Part shown: in pieces, positions 36,611 through 45,864 of the stretch | How positions within the stretch are numbered: position 1 is the stretch's first letter | How the letters are laid out: every line of letters starts with the position of its first letter | DNA from: Nitratireductor sp. GISD-1A_MAKvit | GTDB taxonomy: Bacteria > Pseudomonadota > Alphaproteobacteria > Rhizobiales > Rhizobiaceae | Length of the DNA stretch: 64,000 nucleotides | Direction: 5' to 3' | NCBI RefSeq assembly: GCF_040819555.1 | Contig: NZ_CP161920.1 | Location: 447,501 to 511,500, forward strand | Notes under the pieces: generated by a model | Databases searched by the model: none | The model's input: only the letters and a program-made list of their open reading frames with translations | What the model was told of the DNA's origin: nothing | Position numbers and translations under genes: made by a program

Positions 36611-37655
36611 GGAGACATAGGTAACAGTTTGTACCTAAGACATGGGTGACAATCTCGTGCCGAACGGGTTGTCGATTGTTTGCAATGTTCTCTGCTCCAG
36701 GTCGATATATCCCAGATCATAGTGCATGAAGCTGATCAGCCAAATGCCATCATCCACCTCCTTGATTCCAAGCCTCTGACCGGCCATGACGGTCGAGACG
36801 TTGATCTTCTTTCTTGCCATGCAGATGCGACCGCATGCGGTGACGAGGATGTCCTTGTCGTGGAAGGGGTATTCCACATCCGGCAACCCCTGATAGGCTC
36901 TTGAAGCAGGCGTGTAGAGCTGGGCTGGCGTTTTCATATTGAGGGCTTCGTGTGGCCGTTCCTGGTTGAACTCGCTGACGAAGTCGTCGAAGCGGTCCTG
37001 TTGCTGGAGGGTGTTCATTCCAGGCGGTCGCGCGGTCTCCTGCTTGAGGGTCCGGTGCATGCGCTCGTGGCGTCCGTTCTGTTGCGGGTGACGGCCAGGG
37101 GGGTAACAAGTGCGGCCATTGCCGCGCTTGAACTCGCCCTTGAAATCGGCGCACCACAGATCATTCGGGAGAGGGGCTTGCGACAACGGCGTGCCCTCGG
37201 CCTTCATCCGCCGCCTGAGACGCGCGCGTTTGACCAGACCGTGCCGGTCGAGCACCGCATATACCGTGCTGATGGTGGGGGCTTGATCATCGGATATTGC
37301 CGGATCAGCTTGTCGCGGATCTTTGGCGCCCCCCAGGATGAATGTTCGCGCTTCAGACCCAGGATGCAGCGCTCGATCTGGACGGGAAGCCTGTTGGCCT
37401 GGCGATAAGGTCGCCGTGAGCGGTCGTTCAACCCGTCAAGGCCACACGCCTTGTAGCGACCGTAAATCTTGTAGCCGGTGACCCGGGATATGCCGAACTC
37501 CCGGTAAAGAGGCGCCATCTGCTCTCCTTCAAGCAGACGAGCAATGCATCTGGGACGTTCGTCCATTGGCTTGCACTCTTTTCACGGCATTCGGGATCCC
37601 CGAAATGCGAGATGTGTAAACCATATGTCCGGTATGAAGTGTCACCTATCTGCCG
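36611..37655 (-). mobile_element. Degenerate IS481-family insertion sequence
   Basis: Imperfect terminal inverted repeats, ACATAGGTAACAGTTTGTACC (36615-36635, split for reading) and the reverse complement of 37631-37651, match at 16 of 21 positions. They bracket an IS481-type transposase on the minus strand. The element is ~1.04 kb, shorter than intact relatives, because the catalytic core carries a deletion. It sits between tRNA-Ala and a truncated gene. No clear target-site duplication is seen. Confidence 0.8.
36635..37566 (-). pseudogene. IS481-family transposase, frameshifted and internally deleted
   Basis: The N-terminal part (from 37566, 'MAPLYREFGISRVTGYKIYGRY' split as helix-turn-helix) reads to about 37280. 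The frame then shifts at the G-run 37277-37281 into 'TISTVYAVLDRHGLV'. The first catalytic Asp ('LWCADFKGEF') is present. The sequence jumps at about 37105 from 'GRTCYP' directly to 'PGRHPQQNGRHERMH', deleting some 70 residues that include the second Asp. The final Glu and the C-terminal beta region ('[10 protein letters not shown]') remain. It cannot be an active transposase. Confidence 0.85.
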
Positions 37656-38011
37656 ATAAGCTCATGGCCTGCATTGTAGTAGATGTCGACGCCGCTGATC
37701 GTGTGCGACCCAACGCTCAACTCGTCATAGGCGAGGAACGGACCGGCGGGCAGGGTTTCGGGGTCGATGAACAGTGTGCCCAGACCGGGAATGAATTCCG
37801 GCAGCGGCAGTGCATCGCTGACTTTGATATAAGGGTCTCCTGGAGGTGCAGCTTTCAACGCCTCCTCATCATGCGCACCACCGCAAAACGTTCCCGAAGT
37901 TGAACCGCCGCAACCACGTGAAAATTCTCCGACGTTTCGGGAACGCGGCGTCGGGTCCGTGCATCCAATGGTCGAAGGGAGCGACTGTCCCATTCTGCCG
38001 ACCGGCCGCAT
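37655..38011 (-). pseudogene. Gene remnant truncated by the insertion element
   Basis: The minus frame from 38011 has a recognisable conserved stretch, 'YIKVSDALPLPEFIPGLGT' through 'LPAGPFLAYDEL', followed by 'GVDIYYNAGH'. It then runs into the IS inverted repeat, where it stops. The start codon is uncertain and the first ~45 residues look non-coding. I recall similar segments in hypothetical soluble proteins of Rhizobiales but cannot name a family. The 3' part is missing on the far side of the insertion, which is tRNA-flanking DNA, so a deletion accompanied the insertion. Confidence 0.5.
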
Positions 38012-38025
38012 GAAGGAGTTATACT

Positions 38026-38745
38026 GTGCTCAATACGATGGTTCCCCACGATCACAGCTGCGACGACGTTTCGGTCTCTGAGCGAATTCGCGCACGTTTG
38101 AGGGCCGCCGGCCAGACGTTCCGGGCCAATGACAACATTGCGGCGTTCATCGAGGATGGTGAGCTGGAAGCACTTTGCCTGGAAGTCGAGAACCGGATGA
38201 ATGCGGTGCTCGACGCGCTCGTGATCGACACGGAGAACGATCACAACACGGTTGGCACGGCGCGGCGCGTGGCAAGGATGTTTGTCGATGAGGTGTTTGC
38301 AGGGCGGTATCGCCCGGCGCCGCCCGTCACCAGCTTTCCCAACGTCTCGCAGCTGAATGAACTGATGATCGTCGGCCCGCTCACGGTGCGCAGTGCCTGT
38401 TCCCACCATCTGTGCCCGATCATGGGAAAGATGTGGATCGGCGTCCTTCCCAGCAGGGAGGCTGAACTGATCGGTCTGTCCAAGTTTGCCCGCCTTTGCG
38501 ACTGGATCATGAGCCGCCCGCAGATCCAGGAGGAAGCTGTGATCATGTTGGCCGATGAACTCGAAAGCCGTCTTCAGCCTGAAGGGCTGGCCGTCGTGAT
38601 GGAGGCGGATCATTTTTGCATGCACTGGCGTGGCGTGAAGGATGAGCAGCCGGTGATGACGACGTCCATCATGCGCGGCGCGTTTTTGCAGAACGACGCG
38701 CTGAGACGTGAATTTCTCGGCCTGCGCAAAAGCGGCGTCAAGTGA
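38026..38745 (+). CDS. folE: GTP cyclohydrolase I family protein (FolE-like, divergent)
   Basis: This 239-residue protein has the T-fold of GTP cyclohydrolase I, which makes dihydroneopterin triphosphate for folate or pterins. The zinc-site segments are kept: Cys and His in 'SACSHHLCPIMG' and the His/Cys pair in 'EADHFCMHWRGV'. The canonical CEHH is CSHH here and the second motif is also changed. The GTG start at 38026 has AAGGAG 8 bases upstream, better spaced than the ATG at 38038. It is probably a second, accessory copy; its neighbours are stress-type genes. Confidence 0.85.
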   Translation: MLNTMVPHDHSCDDVSVSERIRARLRAAGQTFRANDNIAAFIEDGELEALCLEVENRMNAVLDALVIDTENDHNTVGTARRVARMFVDEVFAGRYRPAPPVTSFPNVSQLNELMIVGPLTVRSACSHHLCPIMGKMWIGVLPSREAELIGLSKFARLCDWIMSRPQIQEEAVIMLADELESRLQPEGLAVVMEADHFCMHWRGVKDEQPVMTTSIMRGAFLQNDALRREFLGLRKSGVK

Positions 38746-38868
38746 CACTGATCAGACGTTCTAGATCATGTCCGACAGGTCATGTCGGTGCGCTCGGCGC
38801 AGGCGATCGCTCGACCCCGCGGATCGGGATGAAAGGCACTGGTGTTATATGTTTCTCAGGAGGCAAGA

Positions 38869-39576
38869 ATGTATGAAGCCGTAGAGCGGGGTGCATCTGC
38901 ATTCACGGAGGATGTTCCGGATACCGAACTGGCCAGGCGTGCGGCCCAAAAGGACGGCGCCGCCTTCGAGGCGATCATGCGTCGCCACAACCAGCTCCTG
39001 TTCCGAACGGCCCGGGGCATCGTGCGCAGCGACGGCGAGGCAGAGGATGTCGCGCAGGAAGCATGGATGCAGGCCTGGCGCGCGCTTGCCGGGTTTCGGG
39101 CCGAAAGCAAGCTTTCCACCTGGCTGGTCCGCATCACCGTCAACGAGGCGCTGGGCCGGTTGCGCCGGAAGAGTGCGCAGATCATTCCATTGGAGAAAGC
39201 CATGATGTCGTCCGACAACGACACGCGGAAGGCGCTGACCGAAGCTCCGGATCAGGGTCCGGAGCATGCGGTCGAACGGTCCCAGCTCCGCGCTCTGATA
39301 GAGGCGCGCATCGCGGTCCTGCCCGAAACGTTTCGCTGCGTCTTCATGTTGCGCGCAATCGAGGAAATGAGCGTCGATGAGGTGGCGGAGGTGCTGGACA
39401 TCCCAGCGGCCACGGTCCGCACGCGCTATTTCCGCGCTCGCGCCCTTCTGCGCGAAAGCCTCGCTCAGGAGATGGACTTCGCCATCGGCGAGGCGTTCAG
39501 CTTTGCCGGTGAGCGCTGTGATCGCATCGTGGCGGGCGTCATGGTTCGAGCCCGGGCGGAAGGTCTTTGTGAGTAA
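38869..39576 (+). CDS. RNA polymerase sigma factor, ECF-like
   Basis: This 235-residue sigma-70 family protein has region 2 ('FEAIMRRHNQLLFRTARGI', 'EDVAQEAWMQAWRAL') and region 4 ('LPETFRCVFMLRAIEEMSV', 'VLDIPAATVRTRYFRARALL'), with no region 1 or 3. This is the ECF layout. The ATG at 38869 has CAGGAGG 6 bases upstream. No anti-sigma gene is adjacent. The next gene is a Rieske/FAD reductase, so a redox or stress signal is possible. A C-terminal extension (~40 residues) follows region 4. Confidence 0.9.
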   Translation: MYEAVERGASAFTEDVPDTELARRAAQKDGAAFEAIMRRHNQLLFRTARGIVRSDGEAEDVAQEAWMQAWRALAGFRAESKLSTWLVRITVNEALGRLRRKSAQIIPLEKAMMSSDNDTRKALTEAPDQGPEHAVERSQLRALIEARIAVLPETFRCVFMLRAIEEMSVDEVAEVLDIPAATVRTRYFRARALLRESLAQEMDFAIGEAFSFAGERCDRIVAGVMVRARAEGLCE

Positions 39577-39644
39577 GGCCGCCCGCCGGCTGGTCAGGAA
39601 GCACCTTCGCCCTGTGGGGCGAGTGATACGAAGGGAGACATGGC

Positions 39645-41165
39645 ATGGGCAATACGCCGGACACCGACAGGGGCCCCGACCTCACCGAGGGGGTGACGTT
39701 GGCTGACTTCAACGACCGACAGATGTTGCGTGGGCATGTGGGGAAGGCCTCCGTTCTGCTTGCACGTGTTGGTGAAGAGGTTTTGGCGGTCGATGCCAGT
39801 TGCACGCATTACGGTGGTCCGCTGGACGAGGGACTGATCACCGGAGAAACCGTTCGCTGTCCGCTTCATCATGCCTGTTTTTCGCTGCGCACCGGCGAGG
39901 CTCTGGCCGCTCCTGCCTTTGACCCATTGTCATGCTGGAAGGTGGAGCGTGATGGCCAACGCATTTTCGTTCGCGAGAAGGCGGCGCCGCCGCCGCGCGT
40001 GATAGCAAACACGGATGAACCGCGCGCCATCGTGATCATTGGCGCTGGAGCTGCCGGATTTGCTTGCGCCGAAATGCTGCGCAGAAGAGGCTATGATGGG
40101 ACACTCACTCTTCTCGGGGCCGAGGAGGATGCGCCGTATGACCGGCCGAACCTGTCCAAGGACTATCTCGCCGGAGATGCGCCGCCCGAATGGATGCCGC
40201 TCAGGCCGGATGAGTTTTATCAGAAGAACGACATCGATCTGCAACTGGGGGAAACGGTTTCCTCCATCGACGTGCCGGCGCACCGCGTGGTGCTGGAGGG
40301 CGGGCGTGTTCTGGAGTTCGACCGCCTTCTGATCGCGACGGGAGCGGAACCGGTTCGCCCACCGATCCCCGGTGCTGACCTGCCGCATGTCTTCACCCTG
40401 CGCAGCTTTGCTGACGGACGTGCCCTTGCCGATGCGGCAGAGAGAGCGAAAACTGCCGTTGTGCTGGGCTCGGGTTTCATAGGACTCGAGACGGCGGCGG
40501 CGCTCAGGCAGCGCGGACTGACGGTGCACGTGGTCACGCAGGATGCCCGTCCGCTTGAGAAGGTGCTTGGGCCTGCGCTGGGAGAGTTTATTGCCGGGTT
40601 GCACGAATGCCATGGTGTCACTTTCCACATGCGGACTTCGATCAAGGCGATCTCCGCCAATGTGGTGACACTCTCTTCAGATGACACGATTGAGGCGGAC
40701 CTGGTTGTCATCGGTGCAGGTGTACGCCCGCGCACCGCACTGGCGGAGAAGGCGGGGCTGTCGGTCGATGATGGAATTCTCGTCGATGAACGGCTCCAGA
40801 CGTCTGTCTCCGGCATTTACGCAGCGGGAGATGCGGCGCGCTGGCCGGGCCCGCAGAACGGAGAAACGATGCGCATCGAACATTGGGTGGTGGCCGAGCG
40901 ACAGGGTCAGGTAGCGGCTGCAAACATGCTTGGCGATGATAGGTCGTTTGACGACACGCCTTTCTTCTGGAGTGCGCATTACGACATTTCCATTCGCTAT
41001 GTGGGCCATGCCGAAGACTGGGATGTTGCGGCCGTCGATGGCAATGTTTCGTCATGCGATGCCAGCGTCAGCTATCGGCGGGACGGGCAAACGCTGGCCG
41101 TTGCCACACTTGGGCGCGATGAAGAGGCGCTGGTTAGAAGGCGGCACCTGCCCGCCGCGGAATAA
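39645..41165 (+). CDS. Rieske [2Fe-2S]/FAD-dependent reductase (AIFM3-like)
   Basis: This 506-residue fusion has an N-terminal Rieske domain (residues ~12-112; Cys53-x-His55 'CTHYGG' and Cys72-x-x-His75 'CPLHHACF'). A ferredoxin-reductase domain follows, with FAD motif 'VIIGAGAAGFACAE' (~128-141), NAD(P)H motif 'AVVLGSGFIGLETAAA' (~268-283) and FAD motif 'GIYAAGDAAR'. Such proteins pass electrons from NAD(P)H to a Rieske centre. It lies 68 bp after the sigma factor gene; the partner oxygenase or acceptor is not in the window. Confidence 0.92.
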   Translation: MGNTPDTDRGPDLTEGVTLADFNDRQMLRGHVGKASVLLARVGEEVLAVDASCTHYGGPLDEGLITGETVRCPLHHACFSLRTGEALAAPAFDPLSCWKVERDGQRIFVREKAAPPPRVIANTDEPRAIVIIGAGAAGFACAEMLRRRGYDGTLTLLGAEEDAPYDRPNLSKDYLAGDAPPEWMPLRPDEFYQKNDIDLQLGETVSSIDVPAHRVVLEGGRVLEFDRLLIATGAEPVRPPIPGADLPHVFTLRSFADGRALADAAERAKTAVVLGSGFIGLETAAALRQRGLTVHVVTQDARPLEKVLGPALGEFIAGLHECHGVTFHMRTSIKAISANVVTLSSDDTIEADLVVIGAGVRPRTALAEKAGLSVDDGILVDERLQTSVSGIYAAGDAARWPGPQNGETMRIEHWVVAERQGQVAAANMLGDDRSFDDTPFFWSAHYDISIRYVGHAEDWDVAAVDGNVSSCDASVSYRRDGQTLAVATLGRDEEALVRRRHLPAAE

Positions 41166-41178
41166 GGCCCGCCGGCCT

Positions 41179-41730
41179 CTATTGCGAAGGGTAGCGAACC
41201 CGGAGATCCGAACCGATCACGGCGCCTTCGGATATGCGAGCGCGTGTGCACTTTCCGATATCCATGATGTGGGAGACGCTCACACCGCGTGCGATGAGGT
41301 GGTCGGTGATAATCCGCCGGTGGCAGCGCCACCAGACCGCCTCCGCACACATGAGCGCACAACGATGCTTACGGCACAGGTCGAGAAGCTTGAGCAACGC
41401 CGATTGAAACCCATCAGTGAGGGCGAAATCCGCGTAGTTGTGAAAGCTCTTGTTGCGCCAGAAGCCGTTTTCATCAGGCGGAACTTCTACGACCTTGGAC
41501 CTTAGACCGCCAAGGGGCGGGCAATGGATGTAGCCGATTCCATCAGACTGGAGGTGTGGCTTGAGTAACTCCGAATTATAGGACGGATTGGTCCGTGATC
41601 TCGGAAACCTGCGCACGTCGACAACCATGTCGATTGACGCTTCCAGAAGCATTGCCTTGAAGGTTTCCAGTGTCCGGTTCGAATGGCCGATCGTGAAAGC
41701 CACTGTTTCAGACTGGACCGCCTCATCCAT
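41179..41730 (-). CDS. DUF488 family protein
   Basis: This 183-residue soluble protein has the DUF488 hallmarks 'FTIGHSNRTLETF', 'VVDVRRFPRSR' and the cysteine-containing 'CALMCAEAVWWRCHRRIITDHL'. The family function is unknown; members are common in stress-related islands and have a conserved Cys/Arg pocket. It overlaps the short DUF2945-type gene upstream by 8 bp. It is convergent with the Rieske reductase. Confidence 0.88.
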   Translation of the reverse strand: MDEAVQSETVAFTIGHSNRTLETFKAMLLEASIDMVVDVRRFPRSRTNPSYNSELLKPHLQSDGIGYIHCPPLGGLRSKVVEVPPDENGFWRNKSFHNYADFALTDGFQSALLKLLDLCRKHRCALMCAEAVWWRCHRRIITDHLIARGVSVSHIMDIGKCTRARISEGAVIGSDLRVRYPSQ

Positions 41731-41833
41731 TTTTTGAAAGCGCCGATTCCTTGTGAGCGGCGATGTGATCGGTCTCGTCGCGTCCGGCCTCCGAATTCCA
41801 GCTCACTGAATCACCGACATCGAACCTCGCCAT
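41723..41833 (-). CDS. Shortened DUF2945 (TUDOR-like) protein
   Basis: This 36-residue frame begins 'MARFDVGDSVSWNSEAGR', the start of a DUF2945 'hypervirulence-associated TUDOR' domain, and continues 'DETDHIAAHKESAL', which is the domain's end. About 30-35 central residues are missing compared with the ~65-70-residue family, in frame. AGGAG lies ~9 bases before the ATG. It overlaps DUF488 by 8 bp. It is either a decayed gene or a minimal version; the beta-barrel cannot be complete. Confidence 0.55.
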   Translation of the reverse strand: MARFDVGDSVSWNSEAGRDETDHIAAHKESALSKNG

Positions 41834-41943
41834 TTTACTGTACTCCTTGACTGGACATTGCCGAGAACAACGCGTGGTGGATGAAGGATGTTCCATATGC
41901 GAAGTGTCGTTACCGTCCCGATCGCCGCGATCGAGAACCCAGA

Positions 41944-42783
41944 TCACCGAACCACCTGTTTGAGACCGTCCAATGCGATCGGCAGTACTGCGCGGGCCGT
42001 GCTCGCCTCTGCGTAGACGGCATAGGCGGGATAGGTGAAGCGGGGAGCCCCCGCAACGAGTTCGAGTTCGCCGGTTTCCAGGTGTGGTTTGACAGCACCT
42101 TTTCGAAAGTAACCGCTACCTCCAGCGCGAAGGATGTAACTCAGGCCGAGAGGTCCAAGGCCGACCATCAGCCCGTGTGGGTCTGTTGCAAGTGTAGCCG
42201 AAGCCTGTGACGCTGCAAACTGTGGGCCCCAGTCAACATGGACATAGTGCGGTTCTTCCGACGCAGCTTTCTGCACGGTCCGCACGAGGACGAGTTCTTC
42301 TTCCTCGATCAGTTCAACCTTGAAACCCGTCAACATCGGCGGTGCGTAAAGCACGGCGATGTCGAGCACGCCGGTCCGCAATTGCTCGATCAACTGGTCC
42401 GGCAAGCCGACATTGGCGCGAATGGCGATTTCCGGCCGGTTCTGCTTCATCCATAGCAGCCAGTCGAGCAGCACCGGGTTCCACAGGCTGAGTTCGCCGC
42501 CCAAGGCTATGATGCCGGTCTTTCCGGCCGGGATTTTGAGTTGCTGGCGAGCGCGTTCCCACACCTGGAGAAAGGACTGTGCGAAGCGTTCGAACTCACG
42601 GCCGGCTGATGTTAGAACCGCTCCGTTCCGGTTGCGTATAAAGAGTTTGCGTCCGAGTTCATCCTCGAGCGTGCGAATACGTGCGCTCACCGTGGTTTGG
42701 GTGACGTGCAGCCGCTCCGACGCTTTCAGGAAGCTTCCAGTGTGCACGATCTCCAGAAACGTTCGGGCGCGATCAATATCCAT
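41944..42783 (-). CDS. LysR family transcriptional regulator
   Basis: This 279-residue LysR regulator has an N-terminal wHTH ('FLEIVHTGSFLKASERLHV', 'TVSARIRTLEDELGRKLF') and an effector domain from ~residue 90. It is divergent from the 5-formyltetrahydrofolate cyclo-ligase gene. The 108 bp between them holds a perfect inverted repeat (42798-42816), so it probably controls that gene and itself. The ligand is unknown. GGAG lies just before the ATG at 42783. Confidence 0.92.
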   Translation of the reverse strand: MDIDRARTFLEIVHTGSFLKASERLHVTQTTVSARIRTLEDELGRKLFIRNRNGAVLTSAGREFERFAQSFLQVWERARQQLKIPAGKTGIIALGGELSLWNPVLLDWLLWMKQNRPEIAIRANVGLPDQLIEQLRTGVLDIAVLYAPPMLTGFKVELIEEEELVLVRTVQKAASEEPHYVHVDWGPQFAASQASATLATDPHGLMVGLGPLGLSYILRAGGSGYFRKGAVKPHLETGELELVAGAPRFTYPAYAVYAEASTARAVLPIALDGLKQVVR

Positions 42784-42797
42784 CACGATCTCCAATA

Positions 42798-42816
42798 AGT
42801 GCAATTTATTTGCACT
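42798..42816. promoter_or_regulatory. Candidate LysR operator
   Basis: AGTGCAATTTATTTGCACT has 7-bp arms AGTGCAA/TTGCACT and a 5-base spacer, in the LysR/cyclo-ligase divergent region. Its inner TGCAA...TTGCA core resembles the dyad bound by LysR proteins, although the spacing is T-N13-A rather than the textbook T-N11-A. Confidence 0.6.
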
Positions 42817-42891
42817 CATACAGCATTTAATTCCGTTTGCCTTTGATTTTTGAAAGGCGCAGCCTGAGCGTGGTTCACGAGGAGTCCGCCA

Positions 42892-43539
42892 ATGCAGCAT
42901 TCGTCAAAGCCCCCGCAATATGCGTCCCCGCCATGCTTCATGCATGAGCTGTCCGCCAGCGGTGGCGGTGAACATGTCGGCTCGAAGGACTGGATGGAGG
43001 TTCGACGCTGGCGAAAGGAACAGCGTAAGCTTCTGATTGCCGCTCGGATGGCAAAGAGTCAAATCCAGCGGCAGGCGTGTTCCGACGCGATCGTTCGGAA
43101 ACTGGACAGGGAGATCAAACAGTTCGCAGGCAAGGTGATCGGCCTCTATTGGCCGGTACGAGGAGAACCGGACCTGCGCAACTGGGGCATCGACGCCATT
43201 GATCGTGGCGGGCGGCTGGCGCTTCCGGTCGTCACTGAAAAGGGGGCGCCGCTTGAATACCGGCTATGGGCCCCCGGTGATCCTCTTGAGCGGGGTGTCT
43301 GGAACATTCTCGTGCCGGCAGGGGGTTCTGCAGTGCAGCCTGATGTCGTCATCGCGCCACTGGTGGGGTTTGATGCAAGGAGCTACCGGCTCGGCTATGG
43401 CGGCGGTTATTTCGACCGCACTCTGGCGGCGATGTCCGCGAAGCCGCGGACGATAGGCGTCGGTTATGCCGACTGCGCGCTAACGAGCATTTTCCCGCAA
43501 CCTCACGACATACCAATGGATGAGATCATCACGAGTTAA
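42892..43539 (+). CDS. 5-formyltetrahydrofolate cyclo-ligase
   Basis: This 215-residue enzyme converts 5-formyl-THF to 5,10-methenyl-THF with ATP. Marks: 'WRKEQRKLLIAARMA' N-terminal helix, 'IGLYWPVRGEPDL' and the phosphate/folate loop 'YRLGYGGGYFDRTLA' near residue 165. It has a ~40-residue N-terminal extension with 'YASPPCFMHEL', also seen in alphaproteobacterial relatives. It is probably a second, regulated copy, divergent from LysR. The FolE-like gene 4 kb away is another folate-path gene. Confidence 0.9.
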   Translation: MQHSSKPPQYASPPCFMHELSASGGGEHVGSKDWMEVRRWRKEQRKLLIAARMAKSQIQRQACSDAIVRKLDREIKQFAGKVIGLYWPVRGEPDLRNWGIDAIDRGGRLALPVVTEKGAPLEYRLWAPGDPLERGVWNILVPAGGSAVQPDVVIAPLVGFDARSYRLGYGGGYFDRTLAAMSAKPRTIGVGYADCALTSIFPQPHDIPMDEIITS

Positions 43540-43635
43540 CCGCTAAAGACAGGCAGTCGATTTTCGGACAAAGCGACGTGTCCTCGCCGATTCCCCGAGA
43601 CCACCGAGCCTGTCGCATGAAAGAGGGTCCTGCAC

Positions 43636-45243
43636 ATGTCTGCGAATGCACATGAGAAAGAGTTGGAGCGAGCCGCCGACACGCCACCATTCGTTCGCCG
43701 TTGGTTATTCTCGACCAATCACAAGGATATCGGAACACTCTATCTGATCTTCTCGATCCTTGCGGGCATTCTCGGCACTGCTTTGTCGGTCGCCATTCGC
43801 ATGGAGTTGCAGGAGCCGGGCTTGCAGATATTTGCCGCCTCCGAAACCTTCAACGTGTTTGTAAGCGCCCACGGGCTCGTAATGATATTTTTCGTCATCA
43901 TGCCGGCGCTCATCGGTGGCTTCGGCAACTGGTTCGTGCCGATCATGATTGGCGCGCCGGATATGGCCTTCCCGCGAATGAACAACATTTCGTTCTGGCT
44001 GCTTGTCGTCTCGTTCCTGCTTTTCCTCATGTCGCTGTTCGTGCCGGGTGCGCCCGGTTCGTTTGGCCATGGAGGCGGCTGGACGCTGTATCCGCCTTAT
44101 TCCGTGTCCGGGCAGCCGGGACCGGCGGTCGATCTCGTCATTCTTGCGATCCACCTGTCGGGCGCTTCGTCGATCCTTGGGGCGATCAATTTCATCACGA
44201 CGATCTTCAACATGCGAGCCCCGGGCATGACACTGCACAAGATGCCGCTTTTTGCATGGTCGATGCTGGTTACGGCATTCATGCTCCTGCTGGCGCTACC
44301 GGTGCTGGCAGGCGCCATTACCATGCTTCTGACCGACCGAAATTTCGGCACGGCTTTCTTCGATCCGGCAGGGGGTGGGGATCCAGTCCTCTACCAGCAT
44401 CTGTTCTGGTTCTTCGGACATCCGGAAGTCTACATCATGATCCTTCCGGCATTCGGCATTATAAGCCACGTCATCGCGACCTTCGCCCGTAAGCCGATAT
44501 TTGGTTATCTCGGCATGGCATACGCAATGGTGGCGATCGGCGCGATCGGCTTCGTGGTTTGGGCGCACCACATGTACACCTCTGGCATGTCTATCGACAG
44601 CCAACGCTATTTCGCTTTCGCATCGATGGTGATTGCGGTGCCGACCGGCGTGAAGGTCTTCTCCTGGCTTGCCACCATGTGGGGCGGCTCCATCACCTTC
44701 CGTGTGCCGATGTTGTGGGCGACCGGCTTCGTTCTTCTGTTCACGATCGGAGGTGTGACCGGCGTGGTTCTTGCCAGTCCCGGCGTCGACCGAATGTTGC
44801 ATGACACCTACTATGTCGTTGCGCATTTTCACTATGTTCTGTCACTGGGTGCAGCATTCGCCATTTTCGCGGGCTGGTACTACTGGTTTCCGAAGATGAC
44901 CGGTTACATGATGAATGAGACGCTTGGACGATTGCATTTCTGGCTCACCTTTATCGGCGTTAACCTTGTCTTCTTTCCGCAGCATTTTTTGGGCCTCGCC
45001 GGAATGCCTCGCCGCTATGCCGACTACCCCGAGGCCTTCGCCGGTTGGAACTACATCTCCTCGGTCGGATCTTATGTTTCAACGGCAGGTCTTCTGGTTT
45101 TTCTTTTCGCTGTAGGTGAAGCCTTTTCCCGCAAGCGCCCTGCCGGAGCCAAACCATGGGGCGCGGGAGCGACGACGCTCGAATGGACGCTGACCTCGCC
45201 GCCACCGTTTCATCAGTTTTCGTCGCTCCCGCGTATAATGTGA
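43636..45243 (+). CDS. ctaD: Cytochrome c oxidase subunit I, orphan copy
   Basis: This 535-residue haem-copper oxidase subunit has 12 helices. Ligands are present: His79 (haem a), His262 with the cross-linked Tyr266 ('GHPEVY'), His311-His312 (CuB), His397 (haem a3) and His399 (haem a). Asp109 ('[12 protein letters not shown]') of the D-channel and Lys340 of the K-channel ('PTGVKVF') are intact, so it is an A1-type aa3 subunit. No subunit II, III or assembly gene is next to it. A Tim44-like gene follows after 12 bp. It may join subunits encoded elsewhere. Confidence 0.93.
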   Translation: MSANAHEKELERAADTPPFVRRWLFSTNHKDIGTLYLIFSILAGILGTALSVAIRMELQEPGLQIFAASETFNVFVSAHGLVMIFFVIMPALIGGFGNWFVPIMIGAPDMAFPRMNNISFWLLVVSFLLFLMSLFVPGAPGSFGHGGGWTLYPPYSVSGQPGPAVDLVILAIHLSGASSILGAINFITTIFNMRAPGMTLHKMPLFAWSMLVTAFMLLLALPVLAGAITMLLTDRNFGTAFFDPAGGGDPVLYQHLFWFFGHPEVYIMILPAFGIISHVIATFARKPIFGYLGMAYAMVAIGAIGFVVWAHHMYTSGMSIDSQRYFAFASMVIAVPTGVKVFSWLATMWGGSITFRVPMLWATGFVLLFTIGGVTGVVLASPGVDRMLHDTYYVVAHFHYVLSLGAAFAIFAGWYYWFPKMTGYMMNETLGRLHFWLTFIGVNLVFFPQHFLGLAGMPRRYADYPEAFAGWNYISSVGSYVSTAGLLVFLFAVGEAFSRKRPAGAKPWGAGATTLEWTLTSPPPFHQFSSLPRIM

Positions 45244-45255
45244 CAGGAGGCATGA

Positions 45256-45864
45256 ATGAACGAGGTTATGGATGGAGCAACCAGCCTGCCCGGGGTCATT
45301 CTGTTCTGGTTGTGGTGGGTTTTTCTAACGTTCCTCGAAGCTGCGACACGGGTCAAAGATACCGAAGATCAAACACAGCCGACACAAGCCATGGCAGATG
45401 CCGCAATCGAGGATGGGACGACCCACACTGGCATTGCCAGAATTCTGCGCTTCGATCCTGCATTCGACCTCGACATGTTTCTGTGCGGTGCGCGTCATGC
45501 CTACGAGACCATTGTGGACGCTTTTGCGGCGGGGGATATGGAGAAACTTGAACCTCTGGTTTCGAAAGAGGTTCTGGCTGTCTTCGCGGAAGACTACGTC
45601 GCGCGCACCAGTCGAGGAGAGAGTGTCGACCTCACTCTGATTAGCGTCGAAAGCATCGACATTGTGCAGATGAACGTGGCCGAGACTTCGATGGAAGTGA
45701 CACTACGCTTCCACGCGCAAATCATCTGGGTCGAACGCAGCGCCGAAGGCCTGATCGTCAGTGGGAATCCTGCGGAAATAATCGACGTGGCCGAAACCTG
45801 GACGTTCGCCCGCCCCATCCCCGTCCCCGGTAAAGCATGGGTGCTCGTGGCCACCAGCGGTTGA
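45256..45864 (+). CDS. Tim44/TimA-like membrane-anchored protein
   Basis: This 202-residue protein has one N-terminal transmembrane helix (~12-30, 'GVILFWLWWVFLTFL') and a Tim44-like domain (~65-200, with 'FLCGARHAYETIVDAFAAGD' and 'KEVLAVFAEDYV' as family segments). In alphaproteobacteria Tim44-like proteins (TimA) are linked to membrane-protein or lipid handling. AGGAGG precedes the start by 5 bases. It is 12 bp behind the orphan oxidase subunit, suggesting a joint role in membrane assembly, which is inference. Confidence 0.85.
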   Translation: MNEVMDGATSLPGVILFWLWWVFLTFLEAATRVKDTEDQTQPTQAMADAAIEDGTTHTGIARILRFDPAFDLDMFLCGARHAYETIVDAFAAGDMEKLEPLVSKEVLAVFAEDYVARTSRGESVDLTLISVESIDIVQMNVAETSMEVTLRFHAQIIWVERSAEGLIVSGNPAEIIDVAETWTFARPIPVPGKAWVLVATSG

